Origin: an uncultured Ruminococcus sp.
Lineage (GTDB): Bacteria > Bacillota > Clostridia > Oscillospirales > Acutalibacteraceae
Length of the DNA stretch: 64,000 bases
NCBI GenBank assembly: GCA_904393835.1
Contig: CAJFNC010000008.1
Coordinates: 1 to 64,000 of the forward strand
Direction: 5' to 3'
Every line of letters starts with the position of its first letter. The stretch's first letter is position 1. Both the position numbers and the translations under genes were made by a program. The notes beneath the pieces were generated by a model. That model did no database searches, was not told the DNA's origin, and was given only the letters and a program-made list of their open reading frames with translations. Positions 17,852 to 30,668 of this stretch are shown here, in pieces.

Positions 17852-17892
17852 TAAAATCAAGGTCGCGCTGCGTCCGTAATTTTACCCATACC

Positions 17893-17922
17893 CCGTTGTA
17901 CTTTTGTACAACGGTTTTTTTA
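17893..17922 (+). terminator. riboswitch-controlled terminator
   Basis: CCGTTGTAC (17893-17901) pairs with GTACAACGG (17906-17914), followed by T7. It lies between the aptamer and ribU and is the likely expression platform. Confidence 0.9.
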
Positions 17923-17967
17923 TTTTCCCGGCAACTTTACAGTATGTTCTATAAGGGAGAGATTTTT

Positions 17968-18678
17968 ATGGTAAAAACAAAAGAAAAGCAGGCAAAAGCA
18001 ATAAATCCTGCTGAGAACTCGTACAGAATTAAACAAATGGTTATTTTAGCTTTGATAGCCGCAATCGCTTACGTTGTTGTAATGGTATGCAGAATACCGA
18101 TTATTCCCTCAGCAAGCTATCTTGATTTAGAGTTCAAAAGCGCAATCATTCTCATAGGCTCTTATATTTTCGGTCCGCTGTCCGGACTTATTATGTCTGT
18201 TGTAATTTGCCTTGTTGAAATGGTCACATTCAGCACAACAGGTCCGATAGGCTGCGTTATGAATGTTCTTGCGACGGTGTGCTTTGTATGTCCTGCCGCA
18301 TTCGTGTACAAAAAGAAAAAAAACACCGCAGGCGCAATCGTCGGAATTATATTAGGCGCCGTGCTTATGACAATTGCAATGGTTTTGTGGAACTATATAC
18401 TCACGCCAATTTATCAGGGCATTCCGAGAGAAGCTATTGCGGCTATGCTTTTGCCGGTATTCGTTCCGTTTAATCTTATAAAGGCCGGACTTAACGGCGG
18501 CATCGCGCTGTTTGTGTTTAGATTTATAATTGAAGCATTGCAAAAAACCAACCTCATTCCCAAACAGAATTTTGAGGAAAAAAGTAAAAAAAGCGGAATT
18601 TTAGGCGCGGCGATAATAGCGGCTCTTATAATTATTACCTGCGTGTTGATAGTTCTTGCTATTAACGGCGTTTTTTAA
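17968..18678 (+). CDS. ribU: riboflavin ECF transporter S component RibU
   Basis: 236 residues from the ATG at 17968, set by GGGAGA 7 nt upstream; an in-frame ATG at 17896 falls in the terminator hairpin and is not used. Six hydrophobic segments, LDLEFKSAIILIGSYIFGPLSG in the region of the riboflavin pocket, and MNVLATVCFVCPA are typical of RibU. The FMN riboswitch upstream settles the substrate as riboflavin. The ATPases and EcfT it needs are encoded elsewhere (group II ECF system). A lysine-rich C-terminal loop precedes the last hydrophobic segment. Confidence 0.95.
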   Translation: MVKTKEKQAKAINPAENSYRIKQMVILALIAAIAYVVVMVCRIPIIPSASYLDLEFKSAIILIGSYIFGPLSGLIMSVVICLVEMVTFSTTGPIGCVMNVLATVCFVCPAAFVYKKKKNTAGAIVGIILGAVLMTIAMVLWNYILTPIYQGIPREAIAAMLLPVFVPFNLIKAGLNGGIALFVFRFIIEALQKTNLIPKQNFEEKSKKSGILGAAIIAALIIITCVLIVLAINGVF

Positions 18679-18686
18679 AAGATATA

Positions 18687-18714
18687 TTGACAAATTGTAT
18701 TTTCGTGCTATAAT
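18687..18714 (+). promoter_or_regulatory. promoter of the THF riboswitch-folT unit
   Basis: TTGACA (18687-18692), 16-nt spacer, TATAAT (18709-18714), the same spacing as the ribU promoter. Confidence 0.88.
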
Positions 18715-18740
18715 TAGTTGTATGCAAACATAACAAACAG

Positions 18741-18817
18741 GATAATGTCGTACGCCTAAATAGGCGGTATCTATTATCTAAAAATTCAGCGGTGGATATA
18801 ATCCCCTACTGAATTTG
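18741..18817 (+). other. structured leader RNA of unknown type
   Basis: Two consecutive hairpins precede the THF aptamer: GATAAT/ATTATC (18741-18778) enclosing ACGCC/GGCGGT, and AAATTCAG/CTGAATTT (about 18782-18816) enclosing GGAT/ATCC. Both have internal loops rich in unpaired conserved-looking purines. They do not fit the aptamer consensus sequences I know (purine, preQ1, ZTP, THF). They could be a second sensor or simple leader folding. Confidence 0.4.
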
Positions 18818-18876
18818 CAGTACACTTTGCTGCTTGCTTTGATAAAAGCAAAGTTTTGAATTGTTTGCAGTTATTC

Positions 18877-18974
18877 ACAGAGTAGGAATTTGTGCGTGAA
18901 GTGTCCGTCGGACGGGGAGTTGCCGTCGGAACGAAAGACCTTGAGTCTGCGGTACAGGTTTCGCATCCCGCTGT
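18877..18974 (+). ncRNA. tetrahydrofolate (THF) riboswitch
   Basis: The THF-I consensus blocks occur in order: AGAGTAGGAAT, GCGTGAAGTG, GGGGAGTTGCC with its GGAACGAAAG partner, GCGGTAC and CGCATCCCGCT, closed by an ACAG/CTGT P1 stem. It sits before a terminator and the folate transporter gene, as is usual for this class in Firmicutes. Confidence 0.93.
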
Positions 18975-18990
18975 TACTTTGGGACTTTTC

Positions 18991-19015
18991 AGGCGGGCTT
19001 TTGCCCGCCTTTTAC
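18991..19015 (+). terminator. terminator downstream of the THF aptamer
   Basis: AGGCGGGC (18991-18998) and GCCCGCCT (19003-19010) make an 8-bp GC stem followed by TTTACTTT. It is the probable expression platform of the riboswitch. Confidence 0.85.
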
Positions 19016-19054
19016 TTTCCTGAAGCAACACCGAGTTATTTCAGGAGGTAGATT

Positions 19055-19630
19055 ATGTCTTACATCAAAAAAATCCCAAATTCGTTAAAAGAACTTTTAA
19101 ACGTTTATTCGCTTGCCGCAATTGCCATGCTGCTTGCCTTACGTGTAGTGCTCGGCTTTTTTGCAAACGCAACGCTTCCGCTTTTCAGCAATACCATCAA
19201 GATAAGCGGTGCGTTTTTGCCTATTGCGGTTGCCGGGTCAATGTTCGGCCCGATTCCTGCCGCTTTGGTAGGAGCGCTGGGCGACATCATTTCATTTATT
19301 ATTGCACCGACAGGCGGCGGATTTTTCCCCGGATTTACGATAAGCGGTTTCCTTACCGGTATGATTTTCGGAATTGTACTCTACAAAAACAAAATCAGCC
19401 TTGTGCGTGTAATTATTGCCTGGGCTGCCAATATGCTTTTGGTGGAAACATTCCTCAACGCCTATTGGCTGTTCATTTTATACGGCGGAGAAACACCGTA
19501 TCTTGTATATCTTTCGGCAAGATTTATAAGCGTAGCGGTCAAATGTATTCCCGAAATTATTTTGATTTTGGCTGTTACAAAGCTTGCGTCAAAGATAAAA
19601 ATTCCTCGCACGCTCAGAAAGAAAGTGTGA
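19055..19630 (+). CDS. folT: folate ECF transporter S component FolT
   Basis: 191 residues with six hydrophobic segments and a perfect AGGAGG ahead of the ATG. MLLALRVVLGFFA and the SGAFLPIAVAGSMFGPIPAA stretch, followed by GDIISFIIAPTGGGFFPGFTISGF, are typical of the FolT branch of ECF S proteins. The THF riboswitch immediately upstream supports folate or 5-formyl-THF as substrate. No ecfA or ecfT is near, so it must share an energising module encoded elsewhere with ribU and panT. Confidence 0.94.
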   Translation: MSYIKKIPNSLKELLNVYSLAAIAMLLALRVVLGFFANATLPLFSNTIKISGAFLPIAVAGSMFGPIPAALVGALGDIISFIIAPTGGGFFPGFTISGFLTGMIFGIVLYKNKISLVRVIIAWAANMLLVETFLNAYWLFILYGGETPYLVYLSARFISVAVKCIPEIILILAVTKLASKIKIPRTLRKKV

Positions 19631-19680
19631 CAGACAAATTCACATTAACGATTTACATAAAAAATATATATTCTGTGAAT

Positions 19681-19706
19681 AAAGCCGTCCGATGGACGGC
19701 TTTTTG
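19681..19706 (+). terminator. terminator of folT
   Basis: GCCGTCC (19684-19690) pairs with GGACGGC (19694-19700), followed by TTTTTG. Confidence 0.9.
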
Positions 19707-19724
19707 TTATTCGCTTGCTTGTAC

Positions 19725-19755
19725 AGCAAAAGAGCACACCTTGCGGCGTGCTCTT
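19725..19755 (-). terminator. terminator of rpoBC
   Basis: AAGAGCAC (19730-19737) and GTGCTCTT (19748-19755) form an 8-bp stem with a T-rich exit on the minus strand, 10 nt after the rpoC stop. Confidence 0.8.
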
Positions 19756-19764
19756 AATTTATGC

Positions 19765-23382
<3,618 letters not shown>

Positions 23383-23394
23383 TGTGCTGCCTCC

Positions 23395-26300
23395 TTAGAT
23401 TTCATCGCTTTCATGGGTTTCAAAGTCGAACAAATCGTCATTTTCGGTGTCTGACAAAGAATTTTCGTCAAACATATTACCTTCTTCGCCGCCTTCATCA
23501 AGTGTGTAGCCGTCCATTGAGGTCATAACATTGTTCTCTTCAAACTCTGTCGGCGTTGCTGCATCTTCAATATCTTCATCCTCATCAAACTTCTGCTTAA
23601 TATCTATCGGTTCGCCGTTTTTGTCAAGCACAACAACGTCAAGAGCAAGCGACTGAAGCTCTTTGATAAGCACTCTGAATGATTCGGGAATACCGGGAGC
23701 GGGGATGTTTTGACCTTTAACGATAGCCTCGTATGTCTTAACACGACCGACAACATCATCCGACTTAACTGTAAGAATTTCCTGAAGTGTGTATGCCGCG
23801 CCGTAAGCCTCAAGCGCCCAAACTTCCATCTCACCGAAACGCTGTCCGCCGAACTGAGCTTTACCGCCGAGCGGCTGCTGAGTAACGAGAGAGTATGGAC
23901 CCGTGCTTCTTGCGTGGATTTTTTCATCAACGAGGTGATGCAGCTTGAGGTAGTACATATAGCCTACTGTTACGGGGTTGTCAAAGCGTTCGCCTGTACG
24001 TCCGTCAATAAGCCATGTTTTACCGTCTTCGCTGTAACCGGCGTCCTTGAGCGCTTCAAAAATATCCTCTTCGTGAGCGCCGTCAAATACAGGCGTCATA
24101 ATCTTCCAGCCAAGCGCCTTTGCCGCATAGCCGAGGTGAACCTCAAGCACCTGACCAATGTTCATACGTGAAGGTACGCCCAACGGGTTAAGTACGATGT
24201 CAAGCGGAGTACCGTCCGGCAAAAACGGCATATCCTCAACGGGAAGTATTCTTGAAACGACACCCTTATTACCGTGACGACCTGCCATCTTGTCGCCTAC
24301 GCTGATTTTTCTCTTGAGCGCAAGGTAAACTCTTACTACCTTGTTGACGCCGGGCTGAAGCTCATTTCTGCTGTCCTGACGTGTAAATACCTTTACGTCT
24401 ACAACTGTACCGCACTCGCCGTGGGGTACGCGAAGAGAAGTATCTCTTACCTCTCTTGCCTTTTCACCGAAAATTGCGCGGAGCAATCTTTCTTCGGCTG
24501 TAAGCTCGGTTTCACCCTTAGGCGTAACCTTACCTACGAGAATGTCGCCTGCCTTTACCTCTGAACCGATCTGAATGATACCGTCCTCGTCGAGGTATTT
24601 AAGACCGTCTTCGCCGACATTCGGAATATCTCTTGTAATTTCTTCGGGGCCGAGCTTTGTATCTCTTGCCTCCGTATCATATTCTTCAATATGGATTGAA
24701 GTATAAACATCGTCGCGTACTATTTTTTCGCTGATAAGAACAGCGTCCTCGTAGTTGTAACCTTCCCATGTCATAAAGCCGATAAGCGCATTTTTGCCGA
24801 GCGCGATTTCGCCGTTTTCCGTTGCGGGACCGTCGGCAAGCACTTCGCCTTTCTTGACATGCTGACCTCTTGAAACAATGGGTCTCTGGTTAATACACGT
24901 GCCCTGGTTTGAGCGGAGGAATTTTACAACTTCAAAATCCTGAATTCTGCCCGAGTCGTACTTAACTCTGATATTGCGTGCATCTACGCTCGTTACAACA
25001 CCGTCTTCCTCGGCAAGGATACAAACGCCCGAGTCTGTACCTGCCTTGTATTCCATACCCGTACCGACGATAGGAGCCTCTGAACGCAAAAGCGGAACTG
25101 CCTGACGCTGCATGTTTGCACCCATGAGCGCACGGTTTGCGTCGTCGTTTTCAAGGAACGGAATCATTGCGGTAGCAACCGACACAACCATCTTAGGAGA
25201 TACGTCCATATAGTCGAATCTGTCTGGCGGAAGCTCAATAAATTCGTCACGGTGACGACCTACTACTCTTGAGTGAACAAACCTGCCGTTTTCGTCAAGA
25301 GGTTCGTTAGCCTGCGCAACGTAGTAGTTATCTTCCATATCGGCTGTCATATAAACAACTTCATCGGTAACAACGCCGGTTTCCTTATCAATTTTACGGA
25401 AAGGTGCTTCGATAAAGCCGTACTTGTTAATTTTCGCAAAAGATGTAAGATATGAGATAAGACCGATGTTAGGACCTTCAGGAGTTTCGATAGGACACAT
25501 ACGGCCGTAGTGTGTGTAGTGAACGTCACGAACCTCAAAGCCTGCACGATCTCTTGAAAGACCTCCGGGACCGAGGGCTGAAAGACGACGCTTGTGGGTA
25601 AGCTCTGCAAGCGGGTTACCCTGATCCATAAACTGTGACAACGGTGACGAACCGAAAAATTCCTTTATAGCCGCAGTTACGGGACGAATATTGATAAGTG
25701 AGTTCGGTGAAAGAGAATCCATATCCTGTGACTGTGTGGTCATTCTCTCTCTGACAACTCTTTCGAGCCTTGAAAAACCGATTCTGAACTGGTTCTGCAA
25801 AAGCTCTCCCACGCAGCGGATTCTTCTGTTTCCGAGATGGTCAATGTCGTCGGTGTTGCCCACGCCGTGAGCAACGCAGTTGAGGTAGTTTATAGTTGCA
25901 AAGATGTCCTCAACGGTGATGTGGTTGGGAACAAGCTCTGCCTCACGCTGTCTGAGCATTGTCTTGAGCTCGTTTTCGTCTGCCGCTGAATCAAGAATTT
26001 CGCAGAGCACGTCGAAACGAACGTTTTCACGAATACCGCACTCTTTTTCGGCGTCAAAGTCAACGTAGCAGGAAATGTCAACCATACCGTTTGAAATTAC
26101 CTTTACCTTTGTATCGTCGTTTGCCTTTACATACGCAACATTTACGCCTGCGTTTTCAATCTCAAGAGCTTTTTCCTTTGAGATTTTTTCGTCGCGGAGC
26201 GCCATAACCTCGCCCGTACGCGGATTTGCAATCGGCTCTGCAAGCACTTGATTTTCAAGGCGGTTTGCAATGCCGAGTTTTTTGTTGTATTTATATCTGC

Positions 26301-27117
26301 CGACCCTTGACATATCATAGCGGTTGGGGTCGAAGAAAAGATTGTTTATGTGAGTCTGAGCGCTTTCTACCGTTGGGGGTTCTGACGGACGAAGCTTTTT
26401 GTAAACCTCGATAAGACCCTCTTCGATATTTGAAGCCTGATCTTTCTCGATTGTTGCTTTCATTCTTTCATCATCGCCGAAGTAGTCGAGGATTTCGGCG
26501 TCTGTTCCGAGGCCGAGCGCTCTGATAAATGACGTAACGGGAAGTTTTCTGTTTTTATCAATACGAACATAGAAAACGTCGTTTACGTCGGTTTCATACT
26601 CAAGCCATGCGCCTCTGTTTGGGATAACAGTTGTGCTGTACAGCTCTTTACCTGTTTTGTCATGATCCATTTTATAGTAAACGCCGGGACTTCTTACAAG
26701 CTGAGATACAATAACACGCTCAGCGCCGTTGATTACAAATGTTCCGCTTGGAGTCATAAGCGGAAAATCACCCATAAATACGTTACTCTCTTTAATTTCG
26801 CCTGTTGACTTATTCAAAAGTCTTGCGGTAACCCTGAGCGCAGCGGAATATGTTGCGTCACGCACTTTACATTCAATTACGCTGTAGTTTGGATGGTCCA
26901 CATCGAGGGTGTAATCAATAAAATCGAGTACAAGGTTGTTTTGGTAATCGGTAATACCCGATACATCCTTGAATACCTCTTTCAGACCTTCTTCAAGAAA
27001 CCATTTGTAAGATGATTTCTGAATGTCGATAAGATTCGGCATATCAATGACTTCATCAATTTTGCCGAAGCTCATTCTCTCGGTGTTGCCAAGCATTACG
27101 GGTTTGACATTTACCAT
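23395..27117 (-). CDS. rpoB: RNA polymerase beta subunit
   Basis: 1240 residues. The rifampicin pocket region reads [20 protein letters not shown] then [13 protein letters not shown], keeping the S/Q/D/H/R/S residues that are changed in resistant mutants, so wild-type sensitivity is expected. The C-terminus carries an acidic extension of about 80 residues, rich in D and E, beyond the conserved end ([13 protein letters not shown]). GGAGTGATAC lies before the ATG. rplJ/rplL, which usually precede rpoB, are not here; the gene has its own promoter and a divergent neighbour. Confidence 0.99.
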   Translation of the reverse strand: MVNVKPVMLGNTERMSFGKIDEVIDMPNLIDIQKSSYKWFLEEGLKEVFKDVSGITDYQNNLVLDFIDYTLDVDHPNYSVIECKVRDATYSAALRVTARLLNKSTGEIKESNVFMGDFPLMTPSGTFVINGAERVIVSQLVRSPGVYYKMDHDKTGKELYSTTVIPNRGAWLEYETDVNDVFYVRIDKNRKLPVTSFIRALGLGTDAEILDYFGDDERMKATIEKDQASNIEEGLIEVYKKLRPSEPPTVESAQTHINNLFFDPNRYDMSRVGRYKYNKKLGIANRLENQVLAEPIANPRTGEVMALRDEKISKEKALEIENAGVNVAYVKANDDTKVKVISNGMVDISCYVDFDAEKECGIRENVRFDVLCEILDSAADENELKTMLRQREAELVPNHITVEDIFATINYLNCVAHGVGNTDDIDHLGNRRIRCVGELLQNQFRIGFSRLERVVRERMTTQSQDMDSLSPNSLINIRPVTAAIKEFFGSSPLSQFMDQGNPLAELTHKRRLSALGPGGLSRDRAGFEVRDVHYTHYGRMCPIETPEGPNIGLISYLTSFAKINKYGFIEAPFRKIDKETGVVTDEVVYMTADMEDNYYVAQANEPLDENGRFVHSRVVGRHRDEFIELPPDRFDYMDVSPKMVVSVATAMIPFLENDDANRALMGANMQRQAVPLLRSEAPIVGTGMEYKAGTDSGVCILAEEDGVVTSVDARNIRVKYDSGRIQDFEVVKFLRSNQGTCINQRPIVSRGQHVKKGEVLADGPATENGEIALGKNALIGFMTWEGYNYEDAVLISEKIVRDDVYTSIHIEEYDTEARDTKLGPEEITRDIPNVGEDGLKYLDEDGIIQIGSEVKAGDILVGKVTPKGETELTAEERLLRAIFGEKAREVRDTSLRVPHGECGTVVDVKVFTRQDSRNELQPGVNKVVRVYLALKRKISVGDKMAGRHGNKGVVSRILPVEDMPFLPDGTPLDIVLNPLGVPSRMNIGQVLEVHLGYAAKALGWKIMTPVFDGAHEEDIFEALKDAGYSEDGKTWLIDGRTGERFDNPVTVGYMYYLKLHHLVDEKIHARSTGPYSLVTQQPLGGKAQFGGQRFGEMEVWALEAYGAAYTLQEILTVKSDDVVGRVKTYEAIVKGQNIPAPGIPESFRVLIKELQSLALDVVVLDKNGEPIDIKQKFDEDEDIEDAATPTEFEENNVMTSMDGYTLDEGGEEGNMFDENSLSDTENDDLFDFETHESDEI

Positions 27118-27175
27118 AGGCGTATCACTCCTTAAATAATTTCACAGCGGGATGTCCCGTTTCGAAAAATACATC

Positions 27176-27204
27176 TTGACACAAAATGATTTTTGTGCTA
27201 ATAT
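27176..27204 (+). promoter_or_regulatory. possible promoter opposing rpoB
   Basis: TTGACA (27176-27181), 17-nt spacer and TAATAT (27199-27204) read rightward, towards the rpoB promoter. The spacer holds an inverted repeat CACAAAA/TTTTGTG (27180-27197). No protein gene follows directly; the first hairpin with a T-rich exit is at 27371-27408. It could drive a short antisense RNA, or be chance in A/T-rich DNA. Confidence 0.35.
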
Positions 27205-27280
27205 CCCCTATGTTGAGAGGAACTTTTTTGGAATTTTCCGCAGTGTATCGGTACATATCCCCATTATGGTACATTTTATT

Positions 27281-27309
27281 ATTGTATAACCATTTTATCA
27301 AGTTGTCAA
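27281..27309 (-). promoter_or_regulatory. promoter of rpoBC
   Basis: On the minus strand TTGACA (27309-27304), 17-nt spacer, TACAAT (27286-27281). The leader to the rpoB start would be about 160 nt. Confidence 0.8.
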
Positions 27310-27370
27310 TAGGAATTTGGCGGAAAAACGGCGTTTTTTCAACATTTTATTAATTTTAAACGATTTTATT

Positions 27371-27408
27371 GCGTCAAAAGAACTAAAACGCTTTTGACGC
27401 GTATTTTT
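27371..27408 (+). terminator. hairpin with T tract in the rpoB upstream region
   Basis: GCGTCAAAAG (27371-27380) and CTTTTGACGC (27391-27400) form a perfect 10-bp stem followed by GTATTTTTTG. No gene lies before it on the plus strand, so what it terminates is unclear; see the opposing promoter at 27176. The stretch 27410-27630 beyond it shows no gene. Confidence 0.5.
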
Positions 27409-27634
27409 TGCCCTTTCAAAAACACCCGGTTGCGTGTAAGGAATTTAAAGTGTGAATCCTCCACTCTTTTCGCGCGGGAAATTTGCTCTTTCAACGCGCC
27501 GCGTTACCGAAAGCCGAATTATTTTTCTTTTTGGAATATATTGTAAAAACACTTTGTATTAACAATATTTTGTAATATTTAATTTTGCGACAGCATTTTT
27601 TAAAATATAAGTAGCCAAAGCCAAAACTTTATGG

Positions 27635-27640
27635 TATAAT
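27635..27640 (+). promoter_or_regulatory. -10 element of the kinase-nnrE operon
   Basis: TATAAT preceded by TATGG at a sensible distance from the kinase-like gene. No convincing -35 is visible, so the promoter may need an activator. Confidence 0.4.
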
Positions 27641-27722
27641 GCAATTAAATACAATAATGAATAAAAAATAAACAATAAACAAAAATTTTAATTGCGCATA
27701 TTTTCATTACGCGGGTGATAAA

Positions 27723-28433
27723 ATGCCTATATATAAAATTGCTGACCTTGATATAAAAATAAATCCTGTTTACGACTATGTAAAGGAGATTTTAAGTCCG
27801 TATATGTGCGACAGCTTAAACTTTGACTTTGAAGTTAAGTTCAGCAGAATGGACATTATTGAACACGCAAACGAATTTGACAACGAGTTTTCGCTCGGCT
27901 ATTATGAAAACTCAATGATACTTGACAGTGTTTACAAGACTATACTTGAAAAATACGACGGCTTTTTCTTTCATTCGTCATGCCTTGCAATCGACAATAA
28001 GGCGTGTGCCTTTACCGCACCCAGCGGAACCGGAAAATCCACGCACACCGCGCTTTGGCGAAATATGCTGGGCAGCAAAGTAGTTATGATAAACGACGAC
28101 AAGCCGATTATTCGCAAAAAGGACGGAGTTTTTTATGCCTACGGCACTCCCTGGATGGGTAAATCCGGTATCGGAAACAACATAAAAGTTCCGCTTAAAG
28201 CAGTATTTATTTTAAAGCGGAACGAGGAAAATCGCGTAATGAAAGTGTCGCCGTCAAAGGTAATAAAGGAACTTTTGGAAGCGGCAATGATAGACAGCGA
28301 CAGACAGATGGTGACAAATCTGCTTGAGCTTATCAACGACTTTCTGGGTAGGGTCACGGTGTTTGAGTTGTTCTGTAACAAGGACATCGAGGCGGCAAAG
28401 ACCGCATATGACGCATTTTGTGAAATTGAATAA
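27723..28433 (+). CDS. HPr-kinase-like P-loop protein
   Basis: 236 residues. A hydrophilic N-terminal half is followed by the Walker A loop APSGTGKSTHTALW, MINDDKPIIRK (Walker B-like acidic pair) and YGTPWMGKSGIGNN, the combination seen in HprK/PEP-carboxykinase-related kinases found beside modified-peptide and transport genes. It lacks the long N-terminal domain of true HPr kinase/phosphorylase and is shorter, so it is not the PTS regulator. GGGTGAT lies before the ATG. It forms an apparent operon with nnrE, 12 nt downstream. Its phosphate acceptor is unknown. Confidence 0.72.
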   Translation: MPIYKIADLDIKINPVYDYVKEILSPYMCDSLNFDFEVKFSRMDIIEHANEFDNEFSLGYYENSMILDSVYKTILEKYDGFFFHSSCLAIDNKACAFTAPSGTGKSTHTALWRNMLGSKVVMINDDKPIIRKKDGVFYAYGTPWMGKSGIGNNIKVPLKAVFILKRNEENRVMKVSPSKVIKELLEAAMIDSDRQMVTNLLELINDFLGRVTVFELFCNKDIEAAKTAYDAFCEIE

Positions 28434-28445
28434 AGGAGTACGGAT

Positions 28446-29303
28446 ATGAATTTACCTGACGTAATATCGGTTAAAAATATGCGAGAGAGCGACGCTCACA
28501 CAATTGCTCACCACACACCGTCGGCACAGCTTATGCACAGCGCCGCTCAGGGAATTTATGAAGCGGTAAAATTCACTGGCAAGGTCGGCATTGTCTGCGG
28601 CAAAGGCAACAACGGCGGCGACGGATATGCGCTTGCCTGTATTCTTTGCCAAAACGGAATTATCCCCACCATAATCAGAGTCACCGACGGCTTTTCAAAA
28701 GACGGTTTATATTTTTACAAAACAGCTTTATCGCTGGGAGCTCAAGAGGAAAATTTTATTCCCGCGGGAAGCCTTTCGGGATATGATATTCTGGTTGACT
28801 GCCTGCTTGGCACGGGATTTTCGGGAAGCGTGCAGGGCAATATCAAAGATGCAATTGAACAAATTAACGCTTCGGGCTCATATGTTGTCAGCGCCGACAT
28901 AAACAGCGGAATTAACGGCGACACCGGCGTTGCCGACATTGCGGTAAACTCTGACATTACCGTTTCCATCGGAGCATATAAGACGGGCTTTTTCCTAAAT
29001 GACGCTCCGTATTATATTGACCTTCTTGTCAATAAAGACATAGGCATACATATTCTTACCGAGGAATACAAGCTGATTGACTACTCTCAGCTTCACCTTT
29101 TTACAGGCTACAATTCCGATGTTATGACAACGGAGGAATTTTTTGAAAAATACGGATTCGACCGAAGCACCTGCAACATAGCTGAGTGTATTGCGGAATT
29201 AAGCCGTACAAACCACAAAACAACAGTTGTAAAAACCGAACATTCGGCGGTTATCGCAGATTTAAAATATATTTACTTCTGCGCCGATTACGTAAAAGTT
29301 TGA
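28446..29303 (+). CDS. nnrE: NAD(P)HX epimerase (YjeF N-terminal domain)
   Basis: 285 residues. The YjeF-N fold signature GKGNNGGDGYALA, VDCLLGTGFSG and SADINSGINGDTG are present; these bind the hydrated nicotinamide ring and epimerise R-NAD(P)HX to the S form for repair. The usual C-terminal dehydratase domain (NnrD) is absent. Instead the last 70 residues or so form a short unassigned tail. AAAGGAG precedes the ATG. It is preceded by the kinase-like gene, which is an uncommon pairing. Confidence 0.88.
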   Translation: MNLPDVISVKNMRESDAHTIAHHTPSAQLMHSAAQGIYEAVKFTGKVGIVCGKGNNGGDGYALACILCQNGIIPTIIRVTDGFSKDGLYFYKTALSLGAQEENFIPAGSLSGYDILVDCLLGTGFSGSVQGNIKDAIEQINASGSYVVSADINSGINGDTGVADIAVNSDITVSIGAYKTGFFLNDAPYYIDLLVNKDIGIHILTEEYKLIDYSQLHLFTGYNSDVMTTEEFFEKYGFDRSTCNIAECIAELSRTNHKTTVVKTEHSAVIADLKYIYFCADYVKV

Positions 29304-29355
29304 GTTTCGGCTTTGACGCAACGCTTGATTACTTTAAGAAAGGGGAGTGTCAGTT

Positions 29356-30189
29356 TTGCGATATAAAAGATTTTCAATTGAACTTAGCAAAAATTACATG
29401 GCTAAATTATTCAGATGTCCCGAGCAAAACGATGAATTTGACTTCACTCTTCACTGGCACCGTGAATATGAACTTATTTACGTACAAAAAGGCTCGCTTA
29501 CCGTGCGCAAGCTCGACAGCGAAAATATCCTGACCGACGGCGACGTTTACTTTATGAACAGCGAGGAAGTTCACTCATATTCGGGCTTTGACGAAAACTC
29601 AAGATTTATTGTTGTAAACTTTCCGCCGAAAGCAATTCAGCCGTATTTTGAAAATCCTCAGGATATTTTAACCTTTAAAATAGAAAAGGGCACTCTTGCG
29701 TTTAACAAAATTTCCACATCTCTCAAGGCTTTAAACGAATGCAAAAACCTTGAGGGGCGACTTGAAACGCTCAAAATAAGGGCTATACTGAATAATACCT
29801 GCTATTATCTTATAAAGTACTGCAGCCACCCGGAGCTTACTTTTATAAAAGGTTCGGACTCGGAAGATTTTGACTGTGCAAAGAGCGCTATAATATATAT
29901 GGAGAAAAACTACAGCAAGGCAATTCCGCTCAGTGAAATTGCCGACTATGTAGGAATGACTCCCGCGCATTTTTCGGCGTACTTCAAGGATAAAACCGAG
30001 GTGACGTTTTCAAGGTATCTGCGAAAAATCCGCCTTGACCATGCGCTTGAGGATATGAGGAAGAATAACGCTTCGGTAAAAGCCGCCGCACTCAACAACG
30101 GTTTTCCGAATGTAAACTCCCTCATCATCACCTGTAAAGAGGAATTTGGCAGAACGCCCCTTGAAATGAAACACTTTGCCTCAACCTGA
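29356..30189 (+). CDS. AraC family transcriptional regulator
   Basis: About 277 residues from a TTG at 29356, which sits 8 nt after AGGGGAG; a GTG at 29347 overlaps that site. The N-terminal half is a cupin sensor (HWHREYELIYVQKGSLTV, GDVYFMNSEEVHSY). The C-terminal half has two helix-turn-helix motifs (IPLSEIADYVGMTPAHFSAYFKD and KAAALNNGFPNVNSLIITCKEEFGRTP). Such proteins sense small sugars or similar ligands and activate adjacent genes. Its target is unknown; the downstream zinc-ribbon gene is only 26 nt away. Confidence 0.92.
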   Translation: MRYKRFSIELSKNYMAKLFRCPEQNDEFDFTLHWHREYELIYVQKGSLTVRKLDSENILTDGDVYFMNSEEVHSYSGFDENSRFIVVNFPPKAIQPYFENPQDILTFKIEKGTLAFNKISTSLKALNECKNLEGRLETLKIRAILNNTCYYLIKYCSHPELTFIKGSDSEDFDCAKSAIIYMEKNYSKAIPLSEIADYVGMTPAHFSAYFKDKTEVTFSRYLRKIRLDHALEDMRKNNASVKAAALNNGFPNVNSLIITCKEEFGRTPLEMKHFAST

Positions 30190-30215
30190 TATTTTATAGT
30201 GAAAGGAATTAATAA

Positions 30216-30635
30216 ATGAGAAGATTTTTTCAGGCGTTTTCCAATTTTATGCAGGGTCGATACGGCTCTGACACGCTCAATAACTGCCTTATAGGTCTGT
30301 TGATCTTTTTATGGCTGGTAAACGTTTTCGTTTTCAATTTTTACGCTTCGCTCGTAATTGACCTGTTTGAAATTGCCGTTTTAGCTCTTGTGCTTTTCAG
30401 GTCTTTTTCACGCAACATCAATAAACGCAGTCTTGAAAACAGAAAATTTCTCCCCTTTTACAACAGGGTAAAAAATTGGATTCAGCTAAACATTCGCAAG
30501 TTTAAGGAGCGCAAGGACTACCGCTATATAAAATGTCCCGCCTGCAAGGCTCAGCTGCGCGTGCGCAACCAAAAGGGAAAGCACACTGTGCACTGTCCAA
30601 AATGCAACTACGACTTTGAAAAAAGGATAAGATGA
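30216..30635 (+). CDS. small membrane protein with zinc ribbon
   Basis: 139 residues. Two hydrophobic segments (about 25-45 and 48-66) are followed by a basic stretch and a C-terminal CPAC ... CPKC zinc ribbon (about residues 107-131). It resembles the gene at 108-545 in plan only, not in sequence. AAAGGAA precedes the ATG. It closes the plus-strand group starting with the kinase-like gene. Function is unknown; the ribbon could bind nucleic acid or a protein partner at the membrane. Confidence 0.8.
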   Translation: MRRFFQAFSNFMQGRYGSDTLNNCLIGLLIFLWLVNVFVFNFYASLVIDLFEIAVLALVLFRSFSRNINKRSLENRKFLPFYNRVKNWIQLNIRKFKERKDYRYIKCPACKAQLRVRNQKGKHTVHCPKCNYDFEKRIR

Positions 30636-30636
30636 C

Positions 30637-30668
30637 AAATTCCCGAACGCAAGGTTCGGGAATTTTTA
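30637..30668. terminator. bidirectional terminator
   Basis: AAATTCCCGAAC (30637-30648) pairs with GTTCGGGAATTT (30654-30665) and has a T-rich exit. It serves the plus-strand zinc-ribbon gene and the convergent arsC-type gene. Confidence 0.9.

Noticed and set aside
18741..18817. Purine, preQ1 or ZTP riboswitch in the folT leader
   Set aside because: Consensus loop sequences of these classes are missing although hairpins are present; kept only as an unassigned structured leader.
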